A stretch of DNA of 64,000 nucleotides from Rheinheimera faecalis (GTDB lineage: Bacteria; Pseudomonadota; Gammaproteobacteria; Enterobacterales; Alteromonadaceae), in the NCBI RefSeq assembly GCF_021290965.1, contig NZ_JAJOYT010000002.1, positions 248,001 through 312,000 on the forward strand, given 5' to 3'. The translations under genes were made by a program, and so were the position numbers. This document shows positions 20,132 through 29,070 of the stretch, one piece after another (the first letter of the stretch is position 1; every line of letters starts with the position of its first letter). The notes under the pieces were generated by a model. It did not search any database. It had not been told where the DNA came from and saw only the letters and a list, made by a program, of their open reading frames with translations.

Positions 20132-21940
20132 ATGAGCAGCACATCCCTCGTTACCGAAGCGGAGCCTGATACTGAAGTTCAGGCTCCGACCAAAAAAATT
20201 GGTCCTCTTTTTAGCTTAATTCCGTTTTTAACTCCTTATGCCAGCCGCTGGTTGCTGACTTTTGTCGCTTTAACAGTGGCTGCTGTAGCCACTCTGACGT
20301 TGCCTGTGGCTTTTCGGTATCTGATTGATGCGGGTTTTTCCACCGATCAGGCTGGTCATATCGACAAATACTTTCTGGCGTTATTTGGTCTTTCTGTCGT
20401 CTTAGCTGTGGCCACTGCGTTGCGGTTTTATTATGTGTCCTGGCTGGGGGAGCGGGTAACGGCCGATTTACGTAGTGCTGTCTATGCCCATGTGGTGAAA
20501 ATGAGTCCGCAGTTTTTTGAACTGACTAAAACCGGCGAAGTCTTGTCGCGTTTAACCACTGATACCACCTTAATTCAGGCTGTGGTGGGCACCAGTTTGT
20601 CGATGGGTTTACGCAACACCTTCTTGTTGCTTGGCGGTTTGGTGATGTTGTTTGTCACCAGCGTTAAATTAGCCGCTTATATTTTGCTGACCTTAGTGCT
20701 GGTGATTTTGCCGATTTTCTTATTTGGCCGCAAAGTTCGTAAGCTGTCGCGTGACAGTCAGGATCGTATTGCGGATGCCAGCGCTGTGGCAGGTGAAGTG
20801 TTAAACGCTATCCCAACAGTGCAGTCGTACCGGCAAGAACAGCGCGAAACGCTGCGTTTTACCGACTCGGTTGAAAATGCCTTTACCACAGCCTTATCCC
20901 GTATTCGCGCCCGTTCCATGTTAACTCTGGTGGCGATAGTGCTGGTGTTTGGTGCTATCTCTTTTGTGCTTTGGTTAGGTGCTCAGGCGGTGCTGGCCAA
21001 TGAAATGACAGGCGGCGAGTTGTCGCAGTTTATTTTGTATGCGGTTTTAACTGCTGGTGCCATTGGCGCTATTGCCGAAGTTTGGGGCGACTTACAACGT
21101 GCAGCTGGTGCGGCTGAGCGCTTGATGCAGTTACTCAATGTAGAATCCCCAGTGGTTGAAAGAGCCGACCCTCTGCCTTTTGTTTTGCCTGAACATAATC
21201 TGGCTGGCACTGGCATTGAGTTTAACGGCGTTAATTTCAGCTATCCATCGCGGCCTGATACTTTGGCCTTACAGGATTTTTCACTGCAAATTAAACCCGG
21301 TGAACATATAGCTTTAGTTGGCCCTTCAGGGGCAGGTAAAACCACCTTGTTCCAGCTGTTACTGCGCTTTTACGATCCACAACAAGGTCAGGTGAAATTT
21401 AACGGCATGGATTTAAAAGATGTACGTTTAACAGATGCCCGTCAGCCTTTTGGCATAGTGCTGCAGGACACTGTGATATTTGCAGGTTCTGTACTGGATA
21501 ATATCCGTTATGCCCGCCCTGAAGCGTCAGAGCAAGAAGTGCAGGATGCAGCGAAAATGGCAGCAGCTCATGACTTTATTCTGGCTTTACCTGAAGGCTA
21601 CAACACTTATTTAGGCGAACGTGGTGTGCGTTTATCTGGTGGTCAGCGTCAACGTATTTCCATAGCACGAGCCATCTTAAGTAACCCTTCGGTGTTATTG
21701 CTGGATGAAGCCACCAGCGCTTTGGATGCTGAAAGCGAGCGGCAAGTGCAGCAAGCTTTAGACAACGCCGCACAAAACCGTACTACCTTAGTGATAGCGC
21801 ACCGGCTGGCAACAGTATTGGCCGCCGATCGTATTGTAGTATTGGAAGCGGGGCGCATAGTGGCACAGGGCACTCATACCGAACTGCTGCAAAGCAGTGA
21901 ACTATATGCCCGTTTGGCGGCGCTGCAGTTTAGCCACTAA
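20132..21940 (+). CDS. ABC exporter half-transporter (fused permease and ATPase)
   Basis: 602 residues, with six transmembrane helices in the first ~320 residues and the nucleotide-binding domain after it. Walker A GPSGAGKTT, Q-loop LQDTVIF, signature LSGGQRQR, Walker B VLLLDEATSALD and switch His in IAHRLATVL are all intact, so it should be an active homodimer or pair with another half. It belongs to the MsbA / multidrug-exporter type (ABCB-like); the substrate cannot be read from sequence. It follows the MAPEG gene with a 3-base gap. An ERIC copy begins at its stop codon. Confidence 0.9.
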   Translation: MSSTSLVTEAEPDTEVQAPTKKIGPLFSLIPFLTPYASRWLLTFVALTVAAVATLTLPVAFRYLIDAGFSTDQAGHIDKYFLALFGLSVVLAVATALRFYYVSWLGERVTADLRSAVYAHVVKMSPQFFELTKTGEVLSRLTTDTTLIQAVVGTSLSMGLRNTFLLLGGLVMLFVTSVKLAAYILLTLVLVILPIFLFGRKVRKLSRDSQDRIADASAVAGEVLNAIPTVQSYRQEQRETLRFTDSVENAFTTALSRIRARSMLTLVAIVLVFGAISFVLWLGAQAVLANEMTGGELSQFILYAVLTAGAIGAIAEVWGDLQRAAGAAERLMQLLNVESPVVERADPLPFVLPEHNLAGTGIEFNGVNFSYPSRPDTLALQDFSLQIKPGEHIALVGPSGAGKTTLFQLLLRFYDPQQGQVKFNGMDLKDVRLTDARQPFGIVLQDTVIFAGSVLDNIRYARPEASEQEVQDAAKMAAAHDFILALPEGYNTYLGERGVRLSGGQRQRISIARAILSNPSVLLLDEATSALDAESERQVQQALDNAAQNRTTLVIAHRLATVLAADRIVVLEAGRIVAQGTHTELLQSSELYARLAALQFSH

Positions 21941-22121
21941 TACCCTTCGTACTTGAAGCTGCAGCTTTGTTGACTGCGAGCCTCGCCCCAGTTGTTTTAT
22001 AAATACCATGCTGGGGTTGAGCAGCTCGCTCTCGCTTCAATCCAATTGCACACAGGACTACTATGCTCCTGGGGTCTCACTCTCTTGTCGCCTCCCTGCA
22101 ACTCCAATTACTTTGGGTATG
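21939..22121. repeat. ERIC-like repeat, copy 3, with an internal insertion
   Basis: Outer ends match the other copies (taatacccttcgtacttgaag ... ctccaattactttgggtatg), but the element is about 183 bases because roughly 55 extra bases lie after tcgccccagt in the centre. The insert itself contains a ctggggttgagc segment resembling the ERIC arm. ERIC elements with central insertions of about this size are known in enterobacteria. It fills the gap between convergent genes. Confidence 0.82.
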
Positions 22122-22139
22122 TAAAGGACGAACTCTGGC

Positions 22140-23057
22140 TTATAGCCAGGGTTCTAGTTTGGTCACATAATCTGCCGGCAACAGATGACCACTGTCGAAA
22201 CGGAATAGCTTTTTATCTGCGTTTGGCAACGCATCAAACAGCTGTTGATTCTGTTTGATGCTGGCGTATTCGTCATCGTCTGCGGTGAAAAGCCAGACCT
22301 GATTATCCGCCAGACCTGCTATCACATTAAGCGGTGCCACTGCGGCTGTAGTGCTGTTCATATGAGGCGGTACTATGGCTGCGACACTTTGAATACGAGA
22401 GTCGACTCCAGCCAATAACAAGCTGATTTGTGCGCCCATGCTGTAACCGGCCAGTTTAATGTTGTTTTTATCAAGCATAGGTTGCTTTACCAACCAATCC
22501 AGCAACACACGATGATCCCGAACTGTATCCACCAGCATGGTTTCGTACGGCTCGCGTTCTCCCCACCAGTGTAAATTATCAATAATATCCACAATGCTTA
22601 AATTAGGGTCTTTGCGTAAACCATGATGACGGGCATCTATGGCCACTACTGCATAACCTTTCGCCAGGGCCATAGCTGTTATTTTGTCAGTTTGCTCAAA
22701 GGTAGCTCTGTCTTTAAAACTGTCTTGCCACCAGCGAATTTGACTTCTGCCCATAGCATGAGCACCAATCAGCACTGGCACAGGACTCCGAATGGCTTTT
22801 GGATCTAGTGGGTAGCTAATACGACCATTGACAGTCACGCCATCAAAGCTCTGATAAGTAAACTCAAAACTTTGTGGAGTCAGTTCTTTGAGCTCCAGTT
22901 GCACCTGTTGTTTCATACTATAAGCGTAACGTGCGCTCAGCTCTTCTGCGCTTAAGCTATAAGGTTTTAAGCCAAATACGCCATACCAAAGCGCAGCTAC
23001 TCCTGCTACCACAACACCAATAGTCAACATTGCCTTTTTTCCTTTTGTTTGTGCCAT
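22140..23057 (-). CDS. Membrane-anchored alpha/beta hydrolase
   Basis: About 305 residues. A single N-terminal hydrophobic segment (AMLTIGVVVAGVAALWYGVFG) would anchor it in the inner membrane with the catalytic domain in the periplasm. The alpha/beta-hydrolase triad is visible: nucleophile Ser in GYSMGAQ, Asp in FTADDDEYA and His in DSGHLLPAD, with an oxyanion region near IGAHAMGRSQ and DARHHGLR. It resembles dienelactone-hydrolase or acyl-esterase type enzymes, but the substrate is unknown. AGGA sits well placed for the ATG at 23057, so this start is chosen over the GTG at 23060. A hairpin (AACCCTGGC/GCCAGAGTT) overlaps its stop codon. Confidence 0.82.
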   Translation of the reverse strand: MAQTKGKKAMLTIGVVVAGVAALWYGVFGLKPYSLSAEELSARYAYSMKQQVQLELKELTPQSFEFTYQSFDGVTVNGRISYPLDPKAIRSPVPVLIGAHAMGRSQIRWWQDSFKDRATFEQTDKITAMALAKGYAVVAIDARHHGLRKDPNLSIVDIIDNLHWWGEREPYETMLVDTVRDHRVLLDWLVKQPMLDKNNIKLAGYSMGAQISLLLAGVDSRIQSVAAIVPPHMNSTTAAVAPLNVIAGLADNQVWLFTADDDEYASIKQNQQLFDALPNADKKLFRFDSGHLLPADYVTKLEPWL

Positions 23058-23321
23058 CACTTTTTCCTGTTTTTCTGTCAGGGGAAACGGAGTTCCCGCA
23101 TTTGTGGCATAGAGCTTAAAGCAGCAAATGTGAAAACGACGTCAAATTGAGTTTTGGCTATTAGCTTATTTTCCTGATTTTAAAATTCCACAAAACAGAA
23201 TGAAAGTTGCGTTTTTCACTAATTTTCATTCTTTTTTAATCCTCTATTATATGACTCATGGACTGGTTACGCAGTCGTCCATTAAAAAAACTAAACTCAA
23301 TCATCCAGAAGGAATTTTAAA

Positions 23322-24041
23322 ATGTTCAAATTAAACAAAATCTTACAATCTGTTATCGCTGGTGTTTCTCTGTTTGCTGCTATCAGTGCTCCTGCTTTTG
23401 CTGGTGAGCCTGGCAAGACGCTGTTAACGCCAACCAACCACACTCTGATTTTGATCGACCACCAGCCACAAATGGCTTTTGCAACACGCTCTCATACCAT
23501 TGAAGAAGTGCGTAATAACGTCACTGGTTTAGCTAAAGCGGCCAAGGCTTTTGAAGTGCCAACTATTCTGACGACTGTGGCAGCTAAGTCTTTCAGCGGT
23601 CCAATTTTCCCTGAATTGCAAAAAGTATTTCCAGAGCAAACGCCGATAGACCGCACCACCATGAATACCTGGGAAGACAAACGGGTGACTGATCTGGTGA
23701 AGAAATTCAAAAAGAACAAAATTGTAATTTCTGCCTTATGGACTGAAGTATGTGGTGTAGGCCCTGTGCTGTCGGCCATAGATGAAGGGTACGAAGTGTA
23801 TTTTGTTACTGATGCCTCAGGTGGTGTCAGCAAAGAAGCTCATGATATGGCGGTGTTACGTATGATCCAGGCCGGTGCCCGTCCTGTGACCTGGTTGCAA
23901 TACATGTTAGAGCTGCAACGTGACTGGGCTCGTACCGCCTCTTACGAAGCTGTGACCGATATCGCCAAAGAACATGCAGGTGGTTATGGCTTAGGTTTGA
24001 TTTACGCTACTGAAATGTTTAATGCCAAAGAAGGCCAATAA
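23322..24041 (+). CDS. Exported cysteine hydrolase of the isochorismatase fold (YcaC-like)
   Basis: 239 residues beginning with a Sec signal peptide (QSVIAGVSLFAAISAPAFA, cleavage near residue 27). The mature part has the cysteine-hydrolase triad pattern: Asp in LILIDHQPQM, a Lys in the NTWEDKRV/KKFKK region, and Cys in ALWTEVCGVG. Cytosolic YcaC-type relatives hydrolyse amides or isochorismate-like compounds; a periplasmic version is less usual. AGAAGGAA precedes the ATG. A terminator hairpin separates it from a cytochrome c and an exported amidohydrolase on the same strand, so the three may act on one exogenous nitrogen compound; that is inference. Confidence 0.85.
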   Translation: MFKLNKILQSVIAGVSLFAAISAPAFAGEPGKTLLTPTNHTLILIDHQPQMAFATRSHTIEEVRNNVTGLAKAAKAFEVPTILTTVAAKSFSGPIFPELQKVFPEQTPIDRTTMNTWEDKRVTDLVKKFKKNKIVISALWTEVCGVGPVLSAIDEGYEVYFVTDASGGVSKEAHDMAVLRMIQAGARPVTWLQYMLELQRDWARTASYEAVTDIAKEHAGGYGLGLIYATEMFNAKEGQ

Positions 24042-24069
24042 CAGCTCAGTCAACAACTGGATAGCAGAA

Positions 24070-24093
24070 GGCCACGATAAGTGGCCTTTTTAT
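24070..24093 (+). terminator. Terminator between the cysteine hydrolase and cytochrome c genes
   Basis: GGCCAC-GATAA-GTGGCC followed by TTTTTAT, a compact intrinsic terminator 28 bases after the hydrolase stop. Some read-through to the following genes is possible, as no separate promoter for them was identified. Confidence 0.8.
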
Positions 24094-24114
24094 CGAAAGA
24101 GGAAGGAGGCGAAG

Positions 24115-24462
24115 ATGAAAACTCTAACAGCTTTAGCTTTACTGATAGTCGCAGCTACATTCAGTCAACACTCTGCAGCCAGCAGTGAGCAGTTGTACGC
24201 CAAAGGTCAGGTGTTGTCCCAGCAATGTTTAGGTTGTCATGGTGAATTTGGTATAGCTCCTGTGGCTACCAACCCGAATCTGGCCGGACAAAATAAAGAG
24301 TATCTGCAGTACGCCTTAAAGGCGTATCGCGACGGTAAACGTAAAGGCGGTTTCGCTTTTATTATGCAAGCCAATGCCAGTGCACTGTCGGATCAGGATA
24401 TTGAAGCTCTTGCGGTATTTTTTTCATCTCAAAGTGGCAAACAAGCTGCTGCTCAGCAATAG
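24115..24462 (+). CDS. Small periplasmic class I cytochrome c
   Basis: 115 residues with a signal peptide (TLTALALLIVAATFSQHSAA). The single haem-binding motif CLGCH (near residue 40) and a distal Met in FIMQANAS fit a c4/c553-type electron carrier of the periplasm. An upstream in-frame ATG at 24022 would overlap the preceding gene and hide the signal peptide; the chosen ATG has GGAAGGAGG ahead of it. It lies 28 bases before the amidohydrolase gene on the same strand, suggesting co-transcription. Its redox partner is unknown. Confidence 0.9.
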   Translation: MKTLTALALLIVAATFSQHSAASSEQLYAKGQVLSQQCLGCHGEFGIAPVATNPNLAGQNKEYLQYALKAYRDGKRKGGFAFIMQANASALSDQDIEALAVFFSSQSGKQAAAQQ

Positions 24463-24490
24463 TCGAACACTGAATTAAAAGGAAAATTTT

Positions 24491-26242
24491 ATGAAACTGG
24501 TTAAACAATTAGTCGCAGCGGCAGTGGCCTCTGGTTTGTCATTCAGCCTGATGGCGGCTGATTTAATAGTCTACAACGCAAAAATTCAAACTTTTGATGG
24601 CAAAGAATACTCGGCTTTTTCTGTCACTAATGGCCGTTTTGAACAATTAACTACAGACAGCCAAAGCTTGCTGGCGCAAAAAACAGCCAAGACCCAACTG
24701 ATAGACGCTCAAGGTCGCCGGGTGATCCCTGGCATCAACGACTCTCACCTGCATGTGGTGCGTGGCGGTCGCTTTTACAATTTAGAAACCCGCTGGGAAG
24801 GCTTAACCTCATTAAAAGATGCGTTAGCTTTGCTGAAAAAGAACGTTGAAGTGACACCAGAAGGCCAGTGGGCACGGGTAGTGGGTGGTTTTAGCCCTTA
24901 TCAGTTTAAAGAAAAGCGTTTACCTACATCAGCTGAGTTGACTGAAATTGCGCCAAATACACCAGTCTTTGTACTACATTTATACTCTGGTGCTGTGCTG
25001 AATAAAAAAGCCATGCAAGTTCTGGGGATCAGCAAAGATTCAGTGGCACCGAAAGACAGTTATTATGAAAAAGATGCGCAGGGTGAATTAACAGGCCGTC
25101 TAATTGCTGACCCTAACCCAACCATTTTATACAAAACCATAGCTGCGCTGCCGCAGTTGTCACAGGACGACCAACTGAATTCCAGCAAACAGTTTTATAG
25201 CAAGCTGCTGAGTTTAGGTGTGACCAGTGTCGTGGACGCCGGTGGCGGTGGTCATGACTTTCCTGAAAACTATGAAGCTTCTACCGTATTGGCTGTGACA
25301 GGTAAATTGCCAATCCGGGTGTCGAACTACTTGTTCCCACAAACCCCGGGCAAGGAGTTGAGCAGCTTCAGCCAATGGATGAGTAACTACAAAAACAACC
25401 AGAACCTGCATTTGCATATGGATAATGGGTATGTCGTAGAAGGTGGTGGTGAGTTGCTGGCGTGGAAAGCCTCTGACTACGAAAACTTTATGTCAGCACG
25501 GCCAGAACTGGATGCGGACGCCGATCCTGAATTAGAGCAAATCGTAAGATTACATTTAGTGCAAGGTTGGCCTTTCCGTATTCACGCCACTTACGATGAG
25601 TCGATTGAACGTATGCTGACGGTGTTTGAAACTATTAATCAGACTCAGCCACTGAATAAAGTCCGTTGGATCATCGACCATGCTGAAACTATTTCAGATA
25701 AAAACCTGAAACGCGTTAAAGCTTTAGGTGGTGCCATTGCAGTGCAGGGCCGAATGGCTTTTGCCGGTGAAGACTTTTTACAGCGTTATGGCAAAGCCAA
25801 AACAGAACAAAGCCCACCTTTTAAAAAGATGCTGGAGCTGGGTATTCCTGTAGGTTTTGGTACAGACGGCACCCGTGTAGCGAGCTTCAACCCTTGGGCG
25901 ACTTATTACTGGGCAGTGTCGGGTAAAACTGTGGGTGGCACCCCTTTATATGGTAAAGAAAACACCTTAGACAGATTAACAGCCTTAAAAGTCTTTACCT
26001 CTGGCAGTGCTTATTTTTCAGGGGAAGAGTTGGTGAAAGGCCAAATTCAGCCTGGTATGTATGCAGACTTTGTGGTGCTGAATCAGGATATTTTAAAAGT
26101 ATCTGAAGAGAAGCTATTGCAGACCGAAGCGGAGCTGACAGTGGTCGATGGTGAAGTGCAGTACGCCAGCCAGAGTGCTTATCCTGCTTTGTATAAAAAG
26201 CCGGAGGCTGCTACTCCAGCCTGGTCGCCTGTAAATCAATAA
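24491..26242 (+). CDS. Exported YtcJ-type amidohydrolase (amidohydrolase family 3)
   Basis: 583 residues with a signal peptide ending near MAAD. The amidohydrolase metal-site pattern is seen: INDSHLHVVRGG (His-x-His, about residue 90), FRIHATYDESIERML (His, mid protein), WIIDHAETI (His) and GFGTDGTRVAS (Asp), with the C-terminal GQIQPGMYADFVVLNQD closing the small beta domain. Relatives hydrolyse N-acyl or cyclic amide bonds, mostly of unknown substrates. AAAAGGAAAA precedes the ATG. It appears to be the last gene of a cytochrome c-amidohydrolase unit, followed by a terminator and a convergent LysR regulator. Confidence 0.88.
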   Translation: MKLVKQLVAAAVASGLSFSLMAADLIVYNAKIQTFDGKEYSAFSVTNGRFEQLTTDSQSLLAQKTAKTQLIDAQGRRVIPGINDSHLHVVRGGRFYNLETRWEGLTSLKDALALLKKNVEVTPEGQWARVVGGFSPYQFKEKRLPTSAELTEIAPNTPVFVLHLYSGAVLNKKAMQVLGISKDSVAPKDSYYEKDAQGELTGRLIADPNPTILYKTIAALPQLSQDDQLNSSKQFYSKLLSLGVTSVVDAGGGGHDFPENYEASTVLAVTGKLPIRVSNYLFPQTPGKELSSFSQWMSNYKNNQNLHLHMDNGYVVEGGGELLAWKASDYENFMSARPELDADADPELEQIVRLHLVQGWPFRIHATYDESIERMLTVFETINQTQPLNKVRWIIDHAETISDKNLKRVKALGGAIAVQGRMAFAGEDFLQRYGKAKTEQSPPFKKMLELGIPVGFGTDGTRVASFNPWATYYWAVSGKTVGGTPLYGKENTLDRLTALKVFTSGSAYFSGEELVKGQIQPGMYADFVVLNQDILKVSEEKLLQTEAELTVVDGEVQYASQSAYPALYKKPEAATPAWSPVNQ

Positions 26243-26256
26243 GCTTAAAGTCACAG

Positions 26257-26292
26257 AAACCATCACCTGAATGCAGGTGGTGGTTTGTTTTT
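26257..26292. terminator. Bidirectional terminator between the amidohydrolase and LysR genes
   Basis: AAACCATCACCTG ... CAGGTGGTGGTTT forms a 13-bp stem with one G-T pair, followed by TGTTTTT. It serves the plus-strand gene and lies at the stop of the convergent LysR gene. Confidence 0.75.
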
Positions 26293-27193
26293 ACATATCT
26301 TCTGACGTAGGCAAATCCATACTCTGATAACGCAATTCACCTAAAAAGGTGCGGGCGGCAGGGCCTAGCTTGTCTGCGTCTAAAAACAATAAATGCAGAT
26401 TCACTTTTCGGGTTCGGCCATTACAAAGTGGTAAAGGTTTCAGCAAACCTAGTTCTAAATCGTCGACTATAGAAGTTAAAGGTAACCACGCAAAACCCAG
26501 ACCTTTTTTAATCATATCTATCGAGGTGCGCATATGACTGACAGTCCAGCGCTGGTTAGCGCCGAGCCAACCTTCGTCATTGCGTCGTGAAATCGCAGAA
26601 TCTCGTACGACTATTTGCCGATAGGATTTTAAATCTTCAATGGTCAGGTCTCGTTCTATGGCAAACAGTGGGTGAGTGGGGCAGGCGACTGCCATAAATT
26701 CTATCTGGCATAACTCTTCACTGAAAATATCTTTGATGGTCAGCGGCGATACTGCAAGATCAACCTGAAAGGTTTCCAGCAGCTCTTTTGCGCCGGATAA
26801 AATGGATTCACTCAACTCAATGCGCAGCATAGGGTAGGCGGCTGAGGTGTTTTCCAGCGCTTTGTACAATAAATGCTGCGGGAATATTTCATCCACAGCA
26901 ATACGTAATTTGGTTTCTATGCCTTCAGCCAGCGTCAGGCCTATGTCCTCTACTCTGGATGCTTCGTCCAGCAGATAATTGACCCGGCGCAGAATCATTT
27001 CACCTTCTTCGGTCAACAGCGTCTTACGGCCTTCTACCCGGAACAAAGCAACACCTAAGCTGGCTTCAATTTTTTGCACTGCAGTGTGAATGCTGGACTG
27101 GCTTTTATGGATCACAGCTGCAGCCTGATTAAAGCCTCCATGATCGGCCACCACTTTAAACATTCGCCACTGTTCCAGTGTCACTTTTAGCAT
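26291..27193 (-). CDS. LysR-family transcriptional regulator
   Basis: 300 residues. The N-terminal winged helix-turn-helix (EQWRMFKVVADHGGFNQAAAVIHKSQSSIHTAVQKIEASLG) is typical LysR, followed by a type-2 periplasmic-binding-like effector domain (about residues 92-290) with the usual hinge pattern. Convergent, not divergent, to the amidohydrolase gene, so its target is not obvious. The segment 27194-27437 ahead of it separates it from the divergent solute-binding-like gene, which is the more conventional candidate target. Effector unknown. Confidence 0.92.
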   Translation of the reverse strand: MLKVTLEQWRMFKVVADHGGFNQAAAVIHKSQSSIHTAVQKIEASLGVALFRVEGRKTLLTEEGEMILRRVNYLLDEASRVEDIGLTLAEGIETKLRIAVDEIFPQHLLYKALENTSAAYPMLRIELSESILSGAKELLETFQVDLAVSPLTIKDIFSEELCQIEFMAVACPTHPLFAIERDLTIEDLKSYRQIVVRDSAISRRNDEGWLGANQRWTVSHMRTSIDMIKKGLGFAWLPLTSIVDDLELGLLKPLPLCNGRTRKVNLHLLFLDADKLGPAARTFLGELRYQSMDLPTSEDM

Positions 27194-27437
27194 GCTGCGC
27201 TGTATCCCGTAGTTATAAAGGAAAAATTAAAAAGCAGAGTGAGGTAACTATTTAAGTATTTTACAGTCCTGCCGACATTTGTCACTTAGCTAATAAGCTG
27301 ATTCACAAAGCCATATTGCCAGAGTGGCTAGAAAAGTCAGCGCTGCTTCTTTGTTGTTTTGCACCGCAATTTCATTATTGCTGCTAGAGTTAATCTTGTA
27401 TCAGCAGTCCTTTTTGTATTTTTGATGGTAGTTACTT

Positions 27438-28160
27438 ATGTTCAGGTTTTTAGTGTGTTTTTTTATCTGCTGGTCTGTCTCTGGAAATGCGGTAGCTAAG
27501 GAGGAGTTACGATTTTTAATGCCAGACTATCCGCCTTACACCTATCAGGAAAGTGGGCATAATAAGGGCATAGGATATGAGGCTGTGGCCGCTATTATGG
27601 CTGACCTGGAGCAACCCTTTTCGGTGCAGTTAGTGCCTCATTTTGGCCGCGCTATTGTTGATCTGCAACAAGATACAGTCGATGGTTTTTTTCTGGCGAC
27701 TGAAAGTAATGAACGTAATAAAAATGCTGAGTTTTCTGAGCCTGTTTTGATGATCCAGTGGACTTGGGTTTGGTTAAAGCAGCGTACAGATTTGGTGCCA
27801 GGCTCCGAAAACTTTAAACATAAAGCGCAAGTATCAGCACAAACCAACAGCAATGCGTTCCGCTGGCTGAAAGAACATCATTATCAGGTGACGGCTGGCA
27901 CTACCGATATCCGGGGTTTGTTAAATTTATTGAAATTTAAACGAGTCGACGCCATTTTATTACCGGAGCTGACCATAAAAACTCTGATGGCAGAACAAGA
28001 TATTGATACGGCGTTATTTAGTTTTCAGCAGGAAATTACCTTACCTTTTGCGATTTATATCAATAAAACTTACCTGAACAATCATCCGCAGTTTATGCAG
28101 CAATTAAACGCAGCTATTCGTCGTTATCATGCTCAAGTTGATGATGAACAGCCTCTGTAA
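27438..28160 (+). CDS. Periplasmic solute-binding-like protein (SBP_bac_3 type), first of a tandem pair
   Basis: 240 residues with a signal peptide (RFLVCFFICWSVSGNAVA). The mature part starts with LRFLMPDYPPYTYQESG and contains GIGYEAVAAIMADL and RVDAILLPELT, the pattern of family 3 extracellular amino-acid-binding domains. No transporter permease or ATPase lies nearby, so it may act as a stand-alone sensor or scavenger rather than an ABC component. The next gene is a clear paralogue whose start overlaps this stop, so the pair arose by tandem duplication. Ligand unknown. Confidence 0.83.
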   Translation: MFRFLVCFFICWSVSGNAVAKEELRFLMPDYPPYTYQESGHNKGIGYEAVAAIMADLEQPFSVQLVPHFGRAIVDLQQDTVDGFFLATESNERNKNAEFSEPVLMIQWTWVWLKQRTDLVPGSENFKHKAQVSAQTNSNAFRWLKEHHYQVTAGTTDIRGLLNLLKFKRVDAILLPELTIKTLMAEQDIDTALFSFQQEITLPFAIYINKTYLNNHPQFMQQLNAAIRRYHAQVDDEQPL

Positions 28161-28887
28161 GTTGCTCAAGATTTTTATATGCTGCGGTTGGGTTTTAGCC
28201 GCAGAAACGGAGGCGAAAGAGCCTTTGCGCATGGGGATGCCAGATTATCCGCCTTACACCTATATACAGGATGGCAGCTATCATGGCTTTGGCTATGAAG
28301 CTTTTGTCAGCATTATGGCCGATCTGCAACAAGACTTTAAAATCGTAGCTGAACCGAATTACGGCAGGGCAGTAAAGGATATGCAAAATCAGGTGGTGGA
28401 TGGTTTATTTCTGGCGTCTGAAAATGAAGAGCGCAACAAAGTCGCGGAATTTTCTGCAGCTGTCACTTACACAGGCTGGAGCTGGGTTTGGTTAAAACAA
28501 CGCAGCGATTTAAAGCCAGATTCTGCTGAATTTAAGCAAAACGCTATAGTTTCAGCGCAGTTAAACAGTAACCCTTATCTGTGGCTGATGAAACAGCACT
28601 ACAAAGTTGCAGGTGCTCCCAACAATATTCGTATGTTATTTACTCTATTAAATTCGCGTCGGGTTGATGCCATTCTGTTACCCGGACTGACCGCAAAAGC
28701 CGTGATACAGCAAGAGAAACTCGATCCTGCTTTATATTCGATACAACTGGAAATACAGCGCCCTTTTGGTATTTATATCAGCAAAGCCTATATAGCCCGT
28801 AATCCAGACATAATGCCAAAATTAAATCAGGCGATTCTGCGTTATCATCAACGTCAAAAGATGCCTGCCCCTGCGCCTTCCCATTAG
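28141..28887 (+). CDS. Periplasmic solute-binding-like protein, second of the tandem pair
   Basis: About 248 residues, homologous along its whole length to the preceding protein. Shared blocks include MPDYPPYTY, GYEA, IMADLQQ, VDGLFLASENEERNK, WVWLKQRSDL and RVDAILLPGLT. A signal peptide (LCKLLKIFICCGWVLAAETEA) is present. The start overlaps the upstream gene by about 20 bases. The ATGs at 28129, 28141 and 28144 are all possible, and none has a good ribosome binding site, so translation is probably coupled. Divergence from its twin (for example AVTYTGWSWVW against PVLMIQWTWVW) suggests different ligand ranges; function unknown. Confidence 0.8.
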   Translation: MMNSLCKLLKIFICCGWVLAAETEAKEPLRMGMPDYPPYTYIQDGSYHGFGYEAFVSIMADLQQDFKIVAEPNYGRAVKDMQNQVVDGLFLASENEERNKVAEFSAAVTYTGWSWVWLKQRSDLKPDSAEFKQNAIVSAQLNSNPYLWLMKQHYKVAGAPNNIRMLFTLLNSRRVDAILLPGLTAKAVIQQEKLDPALYSIQLEIQRPFGIYISKAYIARNPDIMPKLNQAILRYHQRQKMPAPAPSH

Positions 28888-29070
28888 TGTTCAAGCTGTT
28901 CTTGTTGCGCCACTGAAACTATTTCCGAATTTCTTAATCTGAGTTCTCTGTCATTAGGTTGAGCGTGGAATTTTCCATGGATTCAGCAGCCAGTCAGGCG
29001 CAGCAGACAATATGAATAGTTGCAAAAAGGTGTTGTTCTCCTACAATGGCGCGGCAACTGGAGAGTAGTG

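Noticed and set aside
21992-22258. 88-codon open frame on the plus strand
   Set aside because: Lies in the ERIC copy and runs into the end of the hydrolase gene on the other strand; no ribosome binding site.
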